Positions 54,915 to 62,637 of a stretch of 64,000 nucleotides of DNA are shown in pieces. Both the position numbers and the translations under genes were made by a program. Below the pieces are notes generated by a model. The model was not told the DNA's origin. It saw only the letters and a list, made by a program, of their open reading frames with translations, and searched no databases. This stretch comes from Chitinophaga sp. HK235. Its GTDB lineage: Bacteria > Bacteroidota > Bacteroidia > Chitinophagales > Chitinophagaceae. Location of the stretch: the NCBI RefSeq assembly GCF_018255755.1, contig NZ_CP073766.1:7252501-7316500 (forward strand), given 5' to 3'. How positions within the stretch are numbered: position 1 is the first letter of the stretch; the number at the start of each line of letters is the position of its first letter.

Positions 54915-55436
54915 TTACCAGTTTGCAAATGCCCTGTTGAAGATATCGTCCACAATACCGGGGATAATGTTATTGTCCAGCAGATTGTTCTCTACAGAGG
55001 TAGGGAGCTGAGTGGCAGGGAAGTCGGCTGAACGGGTAAAGGACTGGGTAAATCCTTTTTTATCACCAATACGTTTGATAAACGTGATATTAATGGTTAC
55101 GTTCAAACGGGAAGTGGCGGCCTTGTCAACATTGGTAACGGCGGCATTGGAAAAGGAATAGCCGGTGATAGCGCCTCTGAATTCGTAATCTGCACGGGGC
55201 TCGTTGTCGCCTACCTGTGTCAGCCTGGTCTGGGAGGTAACCTTATCACGCAGTTTCTGTGTGACTTTCTGGCTGAGCGTAGGGTTGGTGATAGGTGCCC
55301 TGTTTTCTATAAAGCGTACATTCACGGTACTGGCGCCCTGATCTATACTGGCGCCGGTGGTGGAATAATGTACACTGCAACCACCCAGTAGGGCGATGAT
55401 GGCCAGGGTGATGAATGTTCTGATGCTAGTGGTCAT
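54915..55436 (-). CDS. lptE: LPS-assembly lipoprotein LptE
   Basis: Outer-membrane lipoprotein that plugs the LptD barrel and delivers lipopolysaccharide. About 173 aa from ATG 55436; a longer frame (to 55463) overlaps the sigma-54 activator stop and is less likely. Lipobox LLGGC (near residue 19), SVHYSTTGASIDQG and ADYEFRGAITGYSFSNAA are family-like. It begins 16 bases after the activator gene and shares its direction. Confidence 0.82.
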   Translation of the reverse strand: MTTSIRTFITLAIIALLGGCSVHYSTTGASIDQGASTVNVRFIENRAPITNPTLSQKVTQKLRDKVTSQTRLTQVGDNEPRADYEFRGAITGYSFSNAAVTNVDKAATSRLNVTINITFIKRIGDKKGFTQSFTRSADFPATQLPTSVENNLLDNNIIPGIVDDIFNRAFANW

Positions 55437-55452
55437 GCTGCTGTTAATTCGT

Positions 55453-56700
55453 TTATTCGGCAATGTTATATTCTTTTAGTTTGCGGTAGAGCGTTCTTTC
55501 AGAAATACCCAGGTCGAGGGCGGCATCTTTACGTTTGCCTTTGTGTTTCTTCAGTGCTTTTACGATCAGTTCTTTTTCCTTGTCGGCAATAGAAAGGGTT
55601 TCTTCCACTTCCTCATGATGATCGATTTTGTTATCCGGCAGAATAATGGGTTGCGGGTTGTTGATACCAGGTGCCGGCATGGTCATTTCACTGCTGGCAG
55701 GGTAGCTGTGCAGCACATGATTTTCCGGATGATGGTATTCCTGCGAATGCGCCATATTTGGATTCTGGAGAATGTCGAAGAACATTTTTTTGACCTCCGT
55801 TACATCTTTTTTCATGTCGAAGAAAAGTTTGTAGAGGAGATCTCTTTCGCTGGCGAAATCGTTGGCAGCGCCAGGTGTTTGCTGCGGTGCGGCGAGCATC
55901 GGCAGGCGGTTCACTTCCGGTATTTCGGGAAGAAACCGTTTCAGATCGTTGGAAGTAACCAGCTTGTCGGATGACAGCACAGAGATCTGTTCCGCAATAT
56001 TTTTCAGTTCACGCACATTACCACGCCAGGGATAGTTGACCAGCACCTGACGGGCTTCTTCATCCAGCTGTATCGACGGTGTTTTATATTTCTCTGAAAA
56101 GTCTACAGAGAATTTACGGAACAGCAGCGGGATGTCTTCTTTCCTGTCGCGCAGCGCCGGGACCCTGATAGGAACGGTATTGAGACGGTAGTACAGGTCT
56201 TCCCTGAACTTACCGTGCTGGGTACGTTCCAGCAGATCGCGGTTGGTAGCAGCGATTACGCGCACGTCTGTTTTCTGTACTTTGGAAGAGCCTACGCGGA
56301 TATATTCGCCGGTTTCCAGTACGCGCAGCAGGCGTGCTTGTGTGCCTAGCGGCATTTCCCCGATCTCATCGAGGAAGATGGTGCCGCCGTTGACGGTTTC
56401 GAAATAACCTTTACGGCTGTCTACTGCGCCGGTGAAGGAGCCTTTTTCGTGTCCGAACAGTTCGGAGTCGATGGTACCTTCGGGAATAGCGCCGCAGTTG
56501 ACCGCAATAAAGGGATTATGTTTACGTGCACTCAGTGCATGAATGATCTGCGAAAAAACTTCTTTACCTACGCCACTTTCCCCGTTAATGAGTACGGTGA
56601 GGTCTGTATTGGCCACCTGAGCGGCCACCTGCAGCGCGTAGTTCAATGCGGGACTGTTTCCGATAATGCCAAACCTGTTTTTGATAGCCTGTATGTCCAT
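55453..56700 (-). CDS. Sigma-54-dependent activator without sensor domain (NtrC-type AAA+ plus Fis HTH)
   Basis: 415 aa. The AAA+ core starts near residue 8: Walker A NGESGVGKEVFSQ, sigma-54 contact loop GSFTGA (normally GAFTGA) in EKGSFTGAVDSRKG, Walker B GGTIFLDEIGEM, and sensor-II type NYPWRGNVRELKN. A Gln/Pro/His-rich linker precedes a Fis-type helix-turn-helix (KRKDAALDLGISERTLYRKL). There is no receiver or GAF domain; activity must be set by partner or abundance. First gene of the lptE-secG run, which suggests a link to envelope genes. A sigma-54 gene itself is not in the window. Confidence 0.9.
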   Translation of the reverse strand: MDIQAIKNRFGIIGNSPALNYALQVAAQVANTDLTVLINGESGVGKEVFSQIIHALSARKHNPFIAVNCGAIPEGTIDSELFGHEKGSFTGAVDSRKGYFETVNGGTIFLDEIGEMPLGTQARLLRVLETGEYIRVGSSKVQKTDVRVIAATNRDLLERTQHGKFREDLYYRLNTVPIRVPALRDRKEDIPLLFRKFSVDFSEKYKTPSIQLDEEARQVLVNYPWRGNVRELKNIAEQISVLSSDKLVTSNDLKRFLPEIPEVNRLPMLAAPQQTPGAANDFASERDLLYKLFFDMKKDVTEVKKMFFDILQNPNMAHSQEYHHPENHVLHSYPASSEMTMPAPGINNPQPIILPDNKIDHHEEVEETLSIADKEKELIVKALKKHKGKRKDAALDLGISERTLYRKLKEYNIAE

Positions 56701-56754
56701 AAGTGGTTACCCGATTGTTTAATGGTCCAAAAATAAGCAGGCAGCAGCGGGTGG

Positions 56755-58167
56755 CTACTGTACTGCCTTTCCTATAAGTGTTCCGGATGTACAGCTGTCT
56801 ACCTTCACCATTACATATTCGCCCTTTTTGAAGTTCTCACGTGGGAACACCACCACCTTGTTCTGGTCATTACGGCCAAAGAGGTGTTCATCAGAGCGTT
56901 TGGAGGTGCCTTCTACCAGCACTTTGAAGGTTTTGCCGACATCGTTTTTCATATTGATTTCTGCCTGCTGGCGGTGTAATTCTACTACTTCCGCGAGCCT
57001 TCTTTTTTTGACATCTTCCGGGATATCGTCCTGGTAGCGGCGTGCGGCCAGGGTACCGGGGCGTTCGGAGTAGAAGTACATGTATGCCAGATCGTAAAAG
57101 GCAAACCGCATAATGTCAAGGGTTTGCTGGTGGTCTTCTTCCGTTTCGGTGCAGAATCCGGTGATGACGTCGGTGGAGAGGCCGCAGTCGGGGAGTATTT
57201 CACGGATACGTTCCACCTTTTTCATATACCATTCGCGGGTATAGGTGCGGTTCATCAGCTGCAGTACACGGTTGCTGCCGCTTTGTACAGGCAGGTGTAT
57301 ATAGTTGCAGATGTTCTCATACTTCGCCATGATGAAGAGCACTTCATCCGTGATGTCTTTCGGATGGGAGGTGCTGAAACGCACCCGCAGCAGCGGGTTG
57401 ATGAGGGCTACTCTTTCAAGCAGCTGGGCAAATGTAACGGTTTCGCTGTCATCAGCGCTGGTCCAGTAGTAGGAGTCTACGTTCTGGCCAAGGAGCGTTA
57501 CTTCCCGGTAACCGTTGTCAAACAGCTCAGCAGCTTCTCTCACGATGGAATGCGCGTCGCGGCTGCGTTCGCGGCCACGGGTGAAAGGCACCACGCAGAA
57601 GGTGCACATATTATTACAGCCCCGCATGATAGACACAAAAGAGGTAACCCCGTTGTTGTCCAGCCTAACCGGACTGATATCACCATAGGTCTCTTCTCTG
57701 CTCAGGAGCACGTTCACCGACTTCTGGCCTGTTCCTGCTTCCGTAATCAGGGAGGGGAGGCTGCGGTAGGCGTCAGGACCTACCACCATATCTACCAGCT
57801 TCTCTTCTTCCAGCAGCTTGCTTTTCAGCCTTTCAGCCATACAGCCCAGCACACCTATCAGCAGCCCGGGCGTACTCTTTTTGAGCCGGTTGAACTCGGT
57901 CAGACGCTTACGCACTGTCAGTTCTGCTTTTTCCCGGATAGAACAAGTATTGACCAGGATGAGATTGGCCTCCTCTATATTGCGGGTGGCGCCAAAACCT
58001 TCCTGGTTGAGTATGGATGCAACGATCTCACTGTCATTGAAATTCATCGCACAACCATAGCTTTCTATATAGAATTTTTTACTATATGATTGGTTCTCAG
58101 TCGCTTCAGGAGCAAGAGCTTCTCCCTGGCGGCTTTCATCATGCACTTTGGTAACCTGATCCAGCAT
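56755..58167 (-). CDS. miaB: tRNA-2-methylthio-N6-dimethylallyladenosine synthase
   Basis: Radical-SAM methylthiotransferase acting on i6A37 of tRNAs. N-terminal UPF0004 domain with its cluster Cys (GCAMNFNDSE, NTCSIREKAE, GVLGCMAERL), radical-SAM motif RGCNNMCTFCVVPFTRGRERS, and a C-terminal TRAM domain (KGEYVMVKVDSCTSGTLIG). ATG 58167 (MLDQVTKVHDES) is preferred to an in-frame TTG at 58191. 470 aa is normal. Monocistronic by appearance. Confidence 0.93.
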   Translation of the reverse strand: MLDQVTKVHDESRQGEALAPEATENQSYSKKFYIESYGCAMNFNDSEIVASILNQEGFGATRNIEEANLILVNTCSIREKAELTVRKRLTEFNRLKKSTPGLLIGVLGCMAERLKSKLLEEEKLVDMVVGPDAYRSLPSLITEAGTGQKSVNVLLSREETYGDISPVRLDNNGVTSFVSIMRGCNNMCTFCVVPFTRGRERSRDAHSIVREAAELFDNGYREVTLLGQNVDSYYWTSADDSETVTFAQLLERVALINPLLRVRFSTSHPKDITDEVLFIMAKYENICNYIHLPVQSGSNRVLQLMNRTYTREWYMKKVERIREILPDCGLSTDVITGFCTETEEDHQQTLDIMRFAFYDLAYMYFYSERPGTLAARRYQDDIPEDVKKRRLAEVVELHRQQAEINMKNDVGKTFKVLVEGTSKRSDEHLFGRNDQNKVVVFPRENFKKGEYVMVKVDSCTSGTLIGKAVQ

Positions 58168-58247
58168 TCCTAACAAAATTTTGGAGAGCAAAAATAAGCA
58201 TTAAAACGGAAAAAATGACAGAATGTCACGCAACCAGGTAATGCGAC

Positions 58248-58281
58248 AAAGACGCAAAGATGTCAACATCCCTGCGTCTTT
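58248..58281 (-). terminator. Hairpin AAAGACGCA...TGCGTCTTT in the miaB upstream region
   Basis: Nine-base outer stem (58248-58256 with 58273-58281), with GATGT/ACATC pairing inside the loop. Downstream of the minus-strand gene that ends at 58315; the T-tract is weak, so it may be a small dispersed repeat as much as a terminator. Confidence 0.5.
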
Positions 58282-58314
58282 GCTGCTTTACTTTTTATCG
58301 TTGCGGAAAACGTG

Positions 58315-58812
58315 TTACGCAATCTTAGCGCTCAGCCAGCTTTCCTTCAGTGGGACCAGCCATTTGTTATCCAGGTCGGCCTTTGTGAGCACGGTATTGT
58401 TGAGATAAAGGGTGTTTTCGTCGATAAAACCTTTTTCGAGGGCATAAGACAACTGGGCCATCGGGAGCAGCTGTACTTTATCTTTTACAATAAATCCGAG
58501 CAGCAACCGGTCAAACATGTTCACATTATACTGCCTTTCAATGCTTTTGATGATACGTACAGAGCTGTCTGTACTGCAACCGCTGACGGTTGTATCCGTT
58601 TCGTCTGCGATCAGTATCACCACATGGTTCAGCATCACCCTGCCCCATCCTTTGACAGGGGCACCATGAGCGTTCCATTGTTCGGTGAACTGCAGCAGCT
58701 GTTCATTGATCTCCAACACCTCCTGCTCATTGAATGGCCTGTTGCTCTGATATATCCACACCCTGGAAGCCGGCGAAAATCCGGTAGGGAAGTTTAGTTC
58801 TTTCGTATTCAT
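58315..58812 (-). CDS. Conserved Bacteroidetes protein of unknown function
   Basis: 165 aa, cytoplasmic, no recognised domain. Conserved-looking words: FSPASRVWIYQSNRPF, QFTEQWNAHGAPVKGWGRVM, VVILIADETDTTVSGCSTDSSVR, LPMAQLSYALEKGFIDENT. I recall similar proteins in Bacteroidetes labelled as ABC-transporter ATPase in databases, but I see no Walker motifs, so that label should not be trusted. 78 bp from the Fe-S gene; direction shared with miaB and the Fe-S genes. Confidence 0.7.
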   Translation of the reverse strand: MNTKELNFPTGFSPASRVWIYQSNRPFNEQEVLEINEQLLQFTEQWNAHGAPVKGWGRVMLNHVVILIADETDTTVSGCSTDSSVRIIKSIERQYNVNMFDRLLLGFIVKDKVQLLPMAQLSYALEKGFIDENTLYLNNTVLTKADLDNKWLVPLKESWLSAKIA

Positions 58813-58890
58813 GTTGCAAAGTTAAATCAATTACCTGTTACGATCGGCACCCGGATGATGAGGGTTGCCAGACCGCAACGCTATTGTATC

Positions 58891-59670
58891 TTATTCCATA
58901 TTCATAGCGATTAGTTCCGCGATGTCCAGCACTTTTACCTCGTCTTCCTTGCCGGTTTCCTTTACACCATCGGTGAGCATGGTCATACAGAAGGGGCAGT
59001 TGGCAGCGATAACAGCCGCGCCGGTATCTACGGCTTCCCGGCCTCTTTCGAAATTAATGCGGATGTTGCCTTTTTCTTCTTCCTTAAACATTTGTGCACC
59101 ACCGGCACCACAACACAGCCCTTTACTGCGGCAGCGTTTCATTTCCACCAGTTCTGCATCGAGGGTTTCCAGCACTTTGCGGGGGGCCTCATAAATATTA
59201 TTGCCTCTGCCCAGGTAGCAGGAGTCGTGATAGGTGATTTTTTTGCCTTTAAAGGCACCGCCTTCCTTCATCCTGATTTTTCCTTCATCGATCAGTGATT
59301 GCAGGAAAGTGGTGTGGTGGATGACTTCATAGTTGCCTCCCAGTGCTGGATATTCATTTTTAAGAATGTTAAAGCAGTGGGGGCAGGCAGTCACTATTTT
59401 TTTGACGCCGTACATATTGAGCAGCTGGATATTATTCTGCGCCATCATCTGAAAGATGAATTCATTGCCGGCTCTTCTGGCGGGGTCGCCGGTACAGCTT
59501 TCCTCTTTGCCGAGGATGGCAAACTGTACACCTGTTTTATCCAGGATGGTGGCAAATGCTTTGGTGATCTTTTGCGCGCGCTGATCGAAGCTGCCGGCAC
59601 AACCTACCCAAAAGAGTATTTCCGGTGTTTCCCCATTGGCGGCATATGTTGCCATAGTCTTTATCTGCAT
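58891..59670 (-). CDS. (Fe-S)-binding CCG-domain protein (LutA/GlpC/HdrB-like)
   Basis: 259 aa, cytoplasmic. Two CCG-type cysteine motifs, the first GCAGSFDQRAQK with CPHCFNILKNEYP and the second RCRSKGLCCGAGGAQMF followed by NCPFCMTML; such domains bind an Fe-S cluster and handle thiol or disulphide chemistry, e.g. in HdrB and LutA. A partner, the membrane Fe-S protein, lies 27 bp upstream in the same direction; together they look like an electron-transfer pair, often seen in Bacteroidetes. Confidence 0.85.
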   Translation of the reverse strand: MQIKTMATYAANGETPEILFWVGCAGSFDQRAQKITKAFATILDKTGVQFAILGKEESCTGDPARRAGNEFIFQMMAQNNIQLLNMYGVKKIVTACPHCFNILKNEYPALGGNYEVIHHTTFLQSLIDEGKIRMKEGGAFKGKKITYHDSCYLGRGNNIYEAPRKVLETLDAELVEMKRCRSKGLCCGAGGAQMFKEEEKGNIRINFERGREAVDTGAAVIAANCPFCMTMLTDGVKETGKEDEVKVLDIAELIAMNME

Positions 59671-59697
59671 AGCTGTTCGCTTTTAGCTTTTGTCTGT

Positions 59698-61020
59698 TTA
59701 TTGATTCATTTCTTCGGCCCATTTGTCGCGGTCATCCATGCTGAACTTCCAGGGGGCCATATTATTTTCTATGTTGCTGAACATACCGGTCCATTCGGCG
59801 GGTGCGCTGGATTCTTCCATTACCAGGTGGCGGCGCAGCTGGAGGATGATATCGAGCGGGCTGATACTCACGGGACATTCCTGTACGCAGGCGTTGCAGG
59901 TGGTGCAGGCACGCAGCTCTTCTTCGGTGATGTAGTTGCGCAGCAATGTTTTGCCGTCGTCTGTGAAAGTGCCGTTGGTATTGATGTTACGGCCTACTTC
60001 CTCGAGACGGTCGCGGGTGTCCATCACGATTTTACGGGGAGACAGTGTTTTTCCGGTCAGGTTGGCCGGGCAGGCAGCGCTGCATCGTCCGCATTCGGTG
60101 CAGGAGTAGGCGTCCAGCAGGTTTTTCCAGGAGAGGTCAAACACATCTTTGGCGCCGAATTTAGGGATGCCTTCGGGGGCTGGTTCGCTGGCAGCCAGTT
60201 CAGGCTGCAGCATCAGCTGTACTTCCCGTTGAACGGCCGGCATATTTTCCATCTCACCCATAGGCTCCAGACTGGCAAAATAGGCATTAGGAAATGCCAG
60301 TATGATATGCAGGTGTTTGGAGTAGGGAAGATAGTTGAGGAAGGCCAACACGCCCAATATGTGCAGCCACCAGCCACCACGCTCCAGTCCCATCAGTGTG
60401 CTGTCGGACAGTCCGCTGAACAGGGGGGCAAGGCTTCCGGTGATCAGGAAAGGGCCGGTGGTAACATAGTGTGCGCTGCCTCTCAGCTGCATCTGCTGAT
60501 CCGAAGTGTTCATCGTGAGAAACAGCAGCATCAGCACGATCTCTGTAATAAGGATGTAGTTGGCGTCCGAACGCGGCCATCCGTCCAGATCTTTGGCCAT
60601 AAAGCGGCGGAGCTTCAGGATATTTCTGCGTATCAGGAAGATGGCACATCCCAGGATCACCAGTACGGCCAGCACTTCAAAAGCACCGATCAGTACAGGA
60701 TAAAGTGCTCCCAATACGGAAACGAATAAACGATGGGTACCCAGTATCCCATCGAGGATGATCTCCAGAATCTCCAGATTGATGATAATAAAACCGGCAT
60801 ACACGAAAAAGTGCAGCACGGCCACCAACGGGTTACGGAACATTTTTTTCTGGCCGAAGGCCAGTAACAGGACGTTTTTCCAACGCAGATCAGGGTGGTC
60901 ATTGAGGTCTTCATCGCGCCCCAGCAGGATATTCCGCCTTATCTGGCGCACCTTCGTGGAAAATAGGTATACTGCCACACTAAAGGCAATAATAAACAGC
61001 AACTCTTGTACTATTCGCAT
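59698..61020 (-). CDS. Membrane 4Fe-4S protein (HdrE/DsrM plus HdrC-like)
   Basis: 440 aa with five to six membrane segments (ELLFIIAFSVAVYLFST; VAVLHFFVYAGFIIINLEILEI; LIGAFEVLAVLVILGCAIFL; ILITEIVLMLLFLTM; WWLHILGVLAFLNYLPYS), then a cytosolic dicluster domain: CTECGRCSAACP and CTTCNACVQECPVSISPL. The pattern is that of a heterodisulphide-reductase-like cytochrome/Fe-S fusion; membrane His for haem are plausible but not mapped. It should pass electrons between the quinone pool and the CCG protein encoded next. Substrate unknown. Confidence 0.85.
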   Translation of the reverse strand: MRIVQELLFIIAFSVAVYLFSTKVRQIRRNILLGRDEDLNDHPDLRWKNVLLLAFGQKKMFRNPLVAVLHFFVYAGFIIINLEILEIILDGILGTHRLFVSVLGALYPVLIGAFEVLAVLVILGCAIFLIRRNILKLRRFMAKDLDGWPRSDANYILITEIVLMLLFLTMNTSDQQMQLRGSAHYVTTGPFLITGSLAPLFSGLSDSTLMGLERGGWWLHILGVLAFLNYLPYSKHLHIILAFPNAYFASLEPMGEMENMPAVQREVQLMLQPELAASEPAPEGIPKFGAKDVFDLSWKNLLDAYSCTECGRCSAACPANLTGKTLSPRKIVMDTRDRLEEVGRNINTNGTFTDDGKTLLRNYITEEELRACTTCNACVQECPVSISPLDIILQLRRHLVMEESSAPAEWTGMFSNIENNMAPWKFSMDDRDKWAEEMNQ

Positions 61021-61116
61021 TATCTTGGATTTGACTCCCTAATTTATGTTTTTTTTAGCTCTCCGCTTTTAGCGGGGAAATTTTTATCAAAAGCATCTTC
61101 CTACAAACGAACTTCT

Positions 61117-61124
61117 TATTTTTG
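61117..61124 (+). promoter_or_regulatory. -7 box TATTTTTG immediately before the phosphoribosyltransferase start
   Basis: TAnnTTTG match ending five bases before ATG 61130; if real, the transcript would be leaderless. Confidence 0.4.
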
Positions 61125-61129
61125 TGACT

Positions 61130-61627
61130 ATGGAAAGCAGGAACATTATTCTTACACAGGATATCATCCAAAAGAAAATCGAGCGCATCGCTTATGAGAT
61201 CTATGAGCTGAACAGCGATGGCACAGAAATCATTCTGGCCGGCATCTGGGACAGAGGCGTTATTGTGGCCAGAAAGATAGCAGCTGTGCTCGAACAGATT
61301 TCTCCGTTGAAAACACGGATCATATCCCTGCACCTGGACAAACAACATCCGGGAGAAGTAAAGGTTTCTGAAGACATTGATTTTAATGATAAGGTAGTAG
61401 TGGTGGTAGATGATGTGGCCAATTCCGGCCGTACCATGCTGTATGCGCTGAAGCCGCTGCTGGCCTATCTCCCTCAGAAAATCCAGACTGCCGTGCTGGT
61501 TGACCGCAGACACAAATCATTTCCTTTATCAGTCGATTTCGTAGGTTATTCCCTGGCTACCACCTTACAGGAAATGGTATTGGTGGAGATGAGCGGCGAA
61601 CAGATCATATCTGCCTACCTGAAATAG
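61130..61627 (+). CDS. Phosphoribosyltransferase-family protein (PyrR-like size)
   Basis: 165 aa from ATG 61130 (a GTG at 61124 is in the promoter box). The PRPP-binding loop is VVVVVDDVANSGRTMLYAL; an upstream ILAGIWDRGVIVARKIAAVL gives the flexible region. Size and the ending LATTLQEMVLVEM fit PyrR-like regulator/uracil phosphoribosyltransferase proteins, but neighbours give no pyrimidine context (no attenuator seen), so only the family is called. Nearly divergent from the membrane Fe-S gene. Confidence 0.85.
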   Translation: MESRNIILTQDIIQKKIERIAYEIYELNSDGTEIILAGIWDRGVIVARKIAAVLEQISPLKTRIISLHLDKQHPGEVKVSEDIDFNDKVVVVVDDVANSGRTMLYALKPLLAYLPQKIQTAVLVDRRHKSFPLSVDFVGYSLATTLQEMVLVEMSGEQIISAYLK

Positions 61628-61633
61628 TATCCC

Positions 61634-62575
61634 TTAAAAATATATTGCATGCAGCTTTACCTTGCCCAGTGAATTGATCTCCAGGGTAGGGGCAGGAAAT
61701 TTCATCATATTCAATACCTGAAATAATACCCTGACACTTTTTTTACGGCTGCGTATTCGGGTGAAGTCGATATCCGGTGAGAGATAGAACTGCCGGATAC
61801 GGGGGATACTGCTATAATCGTATTTTACGCCATGTGCGTCTGTCCATGTGTTGTCGCGGCCGCCGTACATTCCGTCTGCCCCATATCCTACTGCTATATT
61901 GAGCCAGCGGGGCAGCCAGGTGTTTTTATTGAAAGCGTACAGGTTGACAGAGGCCCAATAGGTTTGGGCATTATAATCCTTCAGCGCCCTGGCCGGGAAA
62001 GACCGTCCAAAAAGCTGTCTGGCTTTTTCATCCAGTATGCCTTCCGGATAAGTGGCAGGATGTGTTGAAAATTTAAGCTGGATACGCTGTTCATCCCAGG
62101 CCAGTTCCTGGCTGATGAGCAGGGCAGATCCGATGGCATTGGCGCCCATATCACTCCAGGAGAAGCCCCATTCTTCCGAAAAGCCGTCCAGTACCTCTAT
62201 TACAGACTGATAGGTGAAGCCGCTAAGGCCACCGATCCATATCTGCTGTTTGCGCGGAAGTCCCGACCAGCGCCACAATTCGCGGCTGTATTTTCCTTCG
62301 AAGTAAGCACTGAATATATGTCCGGCCTTATCCATCTGGTTCCATTCGCCGGCATCGTTGAAGAAGTGAAAGGAGGAGCGGGGATAACCTTTGTACCAGG
62401 CATTGTTGAGCACGGCCAGCCCGCTGCCATAGATGGCTGCGGTAGCACCGGAGAGTATCCAGACCCTTTCCCTGATGGTGGTATCTGGCAGGGAGAAAAA
62501 GGAGGCCTTTTGCTGTGCCGGTGCATGCAGGGTGATCAGCAGGAGAAGAATGATACCCGTCGGGACCCTTCTCCT
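61634..62575 (-). CDS. DUF2279 (YfiM-like) exported protein, start unclear
   Basis: DUF2279 protein: YPRSSFHFFNDAGEWNQMDKAGHIFSAYFEGK, WSGLPRKQQIWIGGLSGFTYQSVIEVLDGFSEEWGFSWSDMGANA. The reported GTG start at 62413 would cut off a clear signal peptide: the open frame continues upstream and reads HRRRVPTGIILLLLITLHAPAQ and then FFSLPDTTIRERVWILSG, so the real start lies near 62570-62580. No ATG, GTG or TTG is in frame there; a CTG at 62577-62575 region (codon before HRRR) is the best candidate, overlapping the hairpin 62565-62590. 5 bp from the phosphoribosyltransferase stop (convergent). Confidence 0.72.
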   Translation of the reverse strand, partial: RRRVPTGIILLLLITLHAPAQQKASFFSLPDTTIRERVWILSGATAAIYGSGLAVLNNAWYKGYPRSSFHFFNDAGEWNQMDKAGHIFSAYFEGKYSRELWRWSGLPRKQQIWIGGLSGFTYQSVIEVLDGFSEEWGFSWSDMGANAIGSALLISQELAWDEQRIQLKFSTHPATYPEGILDEKARQLFGRSFPARALKDYNAQTYWASVNLYAFNKNTWLPRWLNIAVGYGADGMYGGRDNTWTDAHGVKYDYSSIPRIRQFYLSPDIDFTRIRSRKKSVRVLFQVLNMMKFPAPTLEINSLGKVKLHAIYF

Positions 62576-62590
62576 GTGCAGGAGAAGGGT
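62565..62590. repeat. Perfect 12-bp-arm palindrome at the DUF2279 start
   Basis: ACCCTTCTCCTG (62565-62576), TG, CAGGAGAAGGGT (62579-62590). The palindrome sits over the place where the start codon of the DUF2279 gene should be. Confidence 0.75.
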
Positions 62591-62637
62591 TGTCAGGGCA
62601 GTATTCTTTTTTTCAGGTATGATAAAAAGGTATTTTA

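Noticed and set aside
59299..60729. 476-codon open frame on the plus strand across the Fe-S genes
   Set aside because: It runs antisense to two well-supported Fe-S genes, and its translation is Gly/His/Gln-rich without motif, the usual look of a shadow frame in codon-biased DNA.
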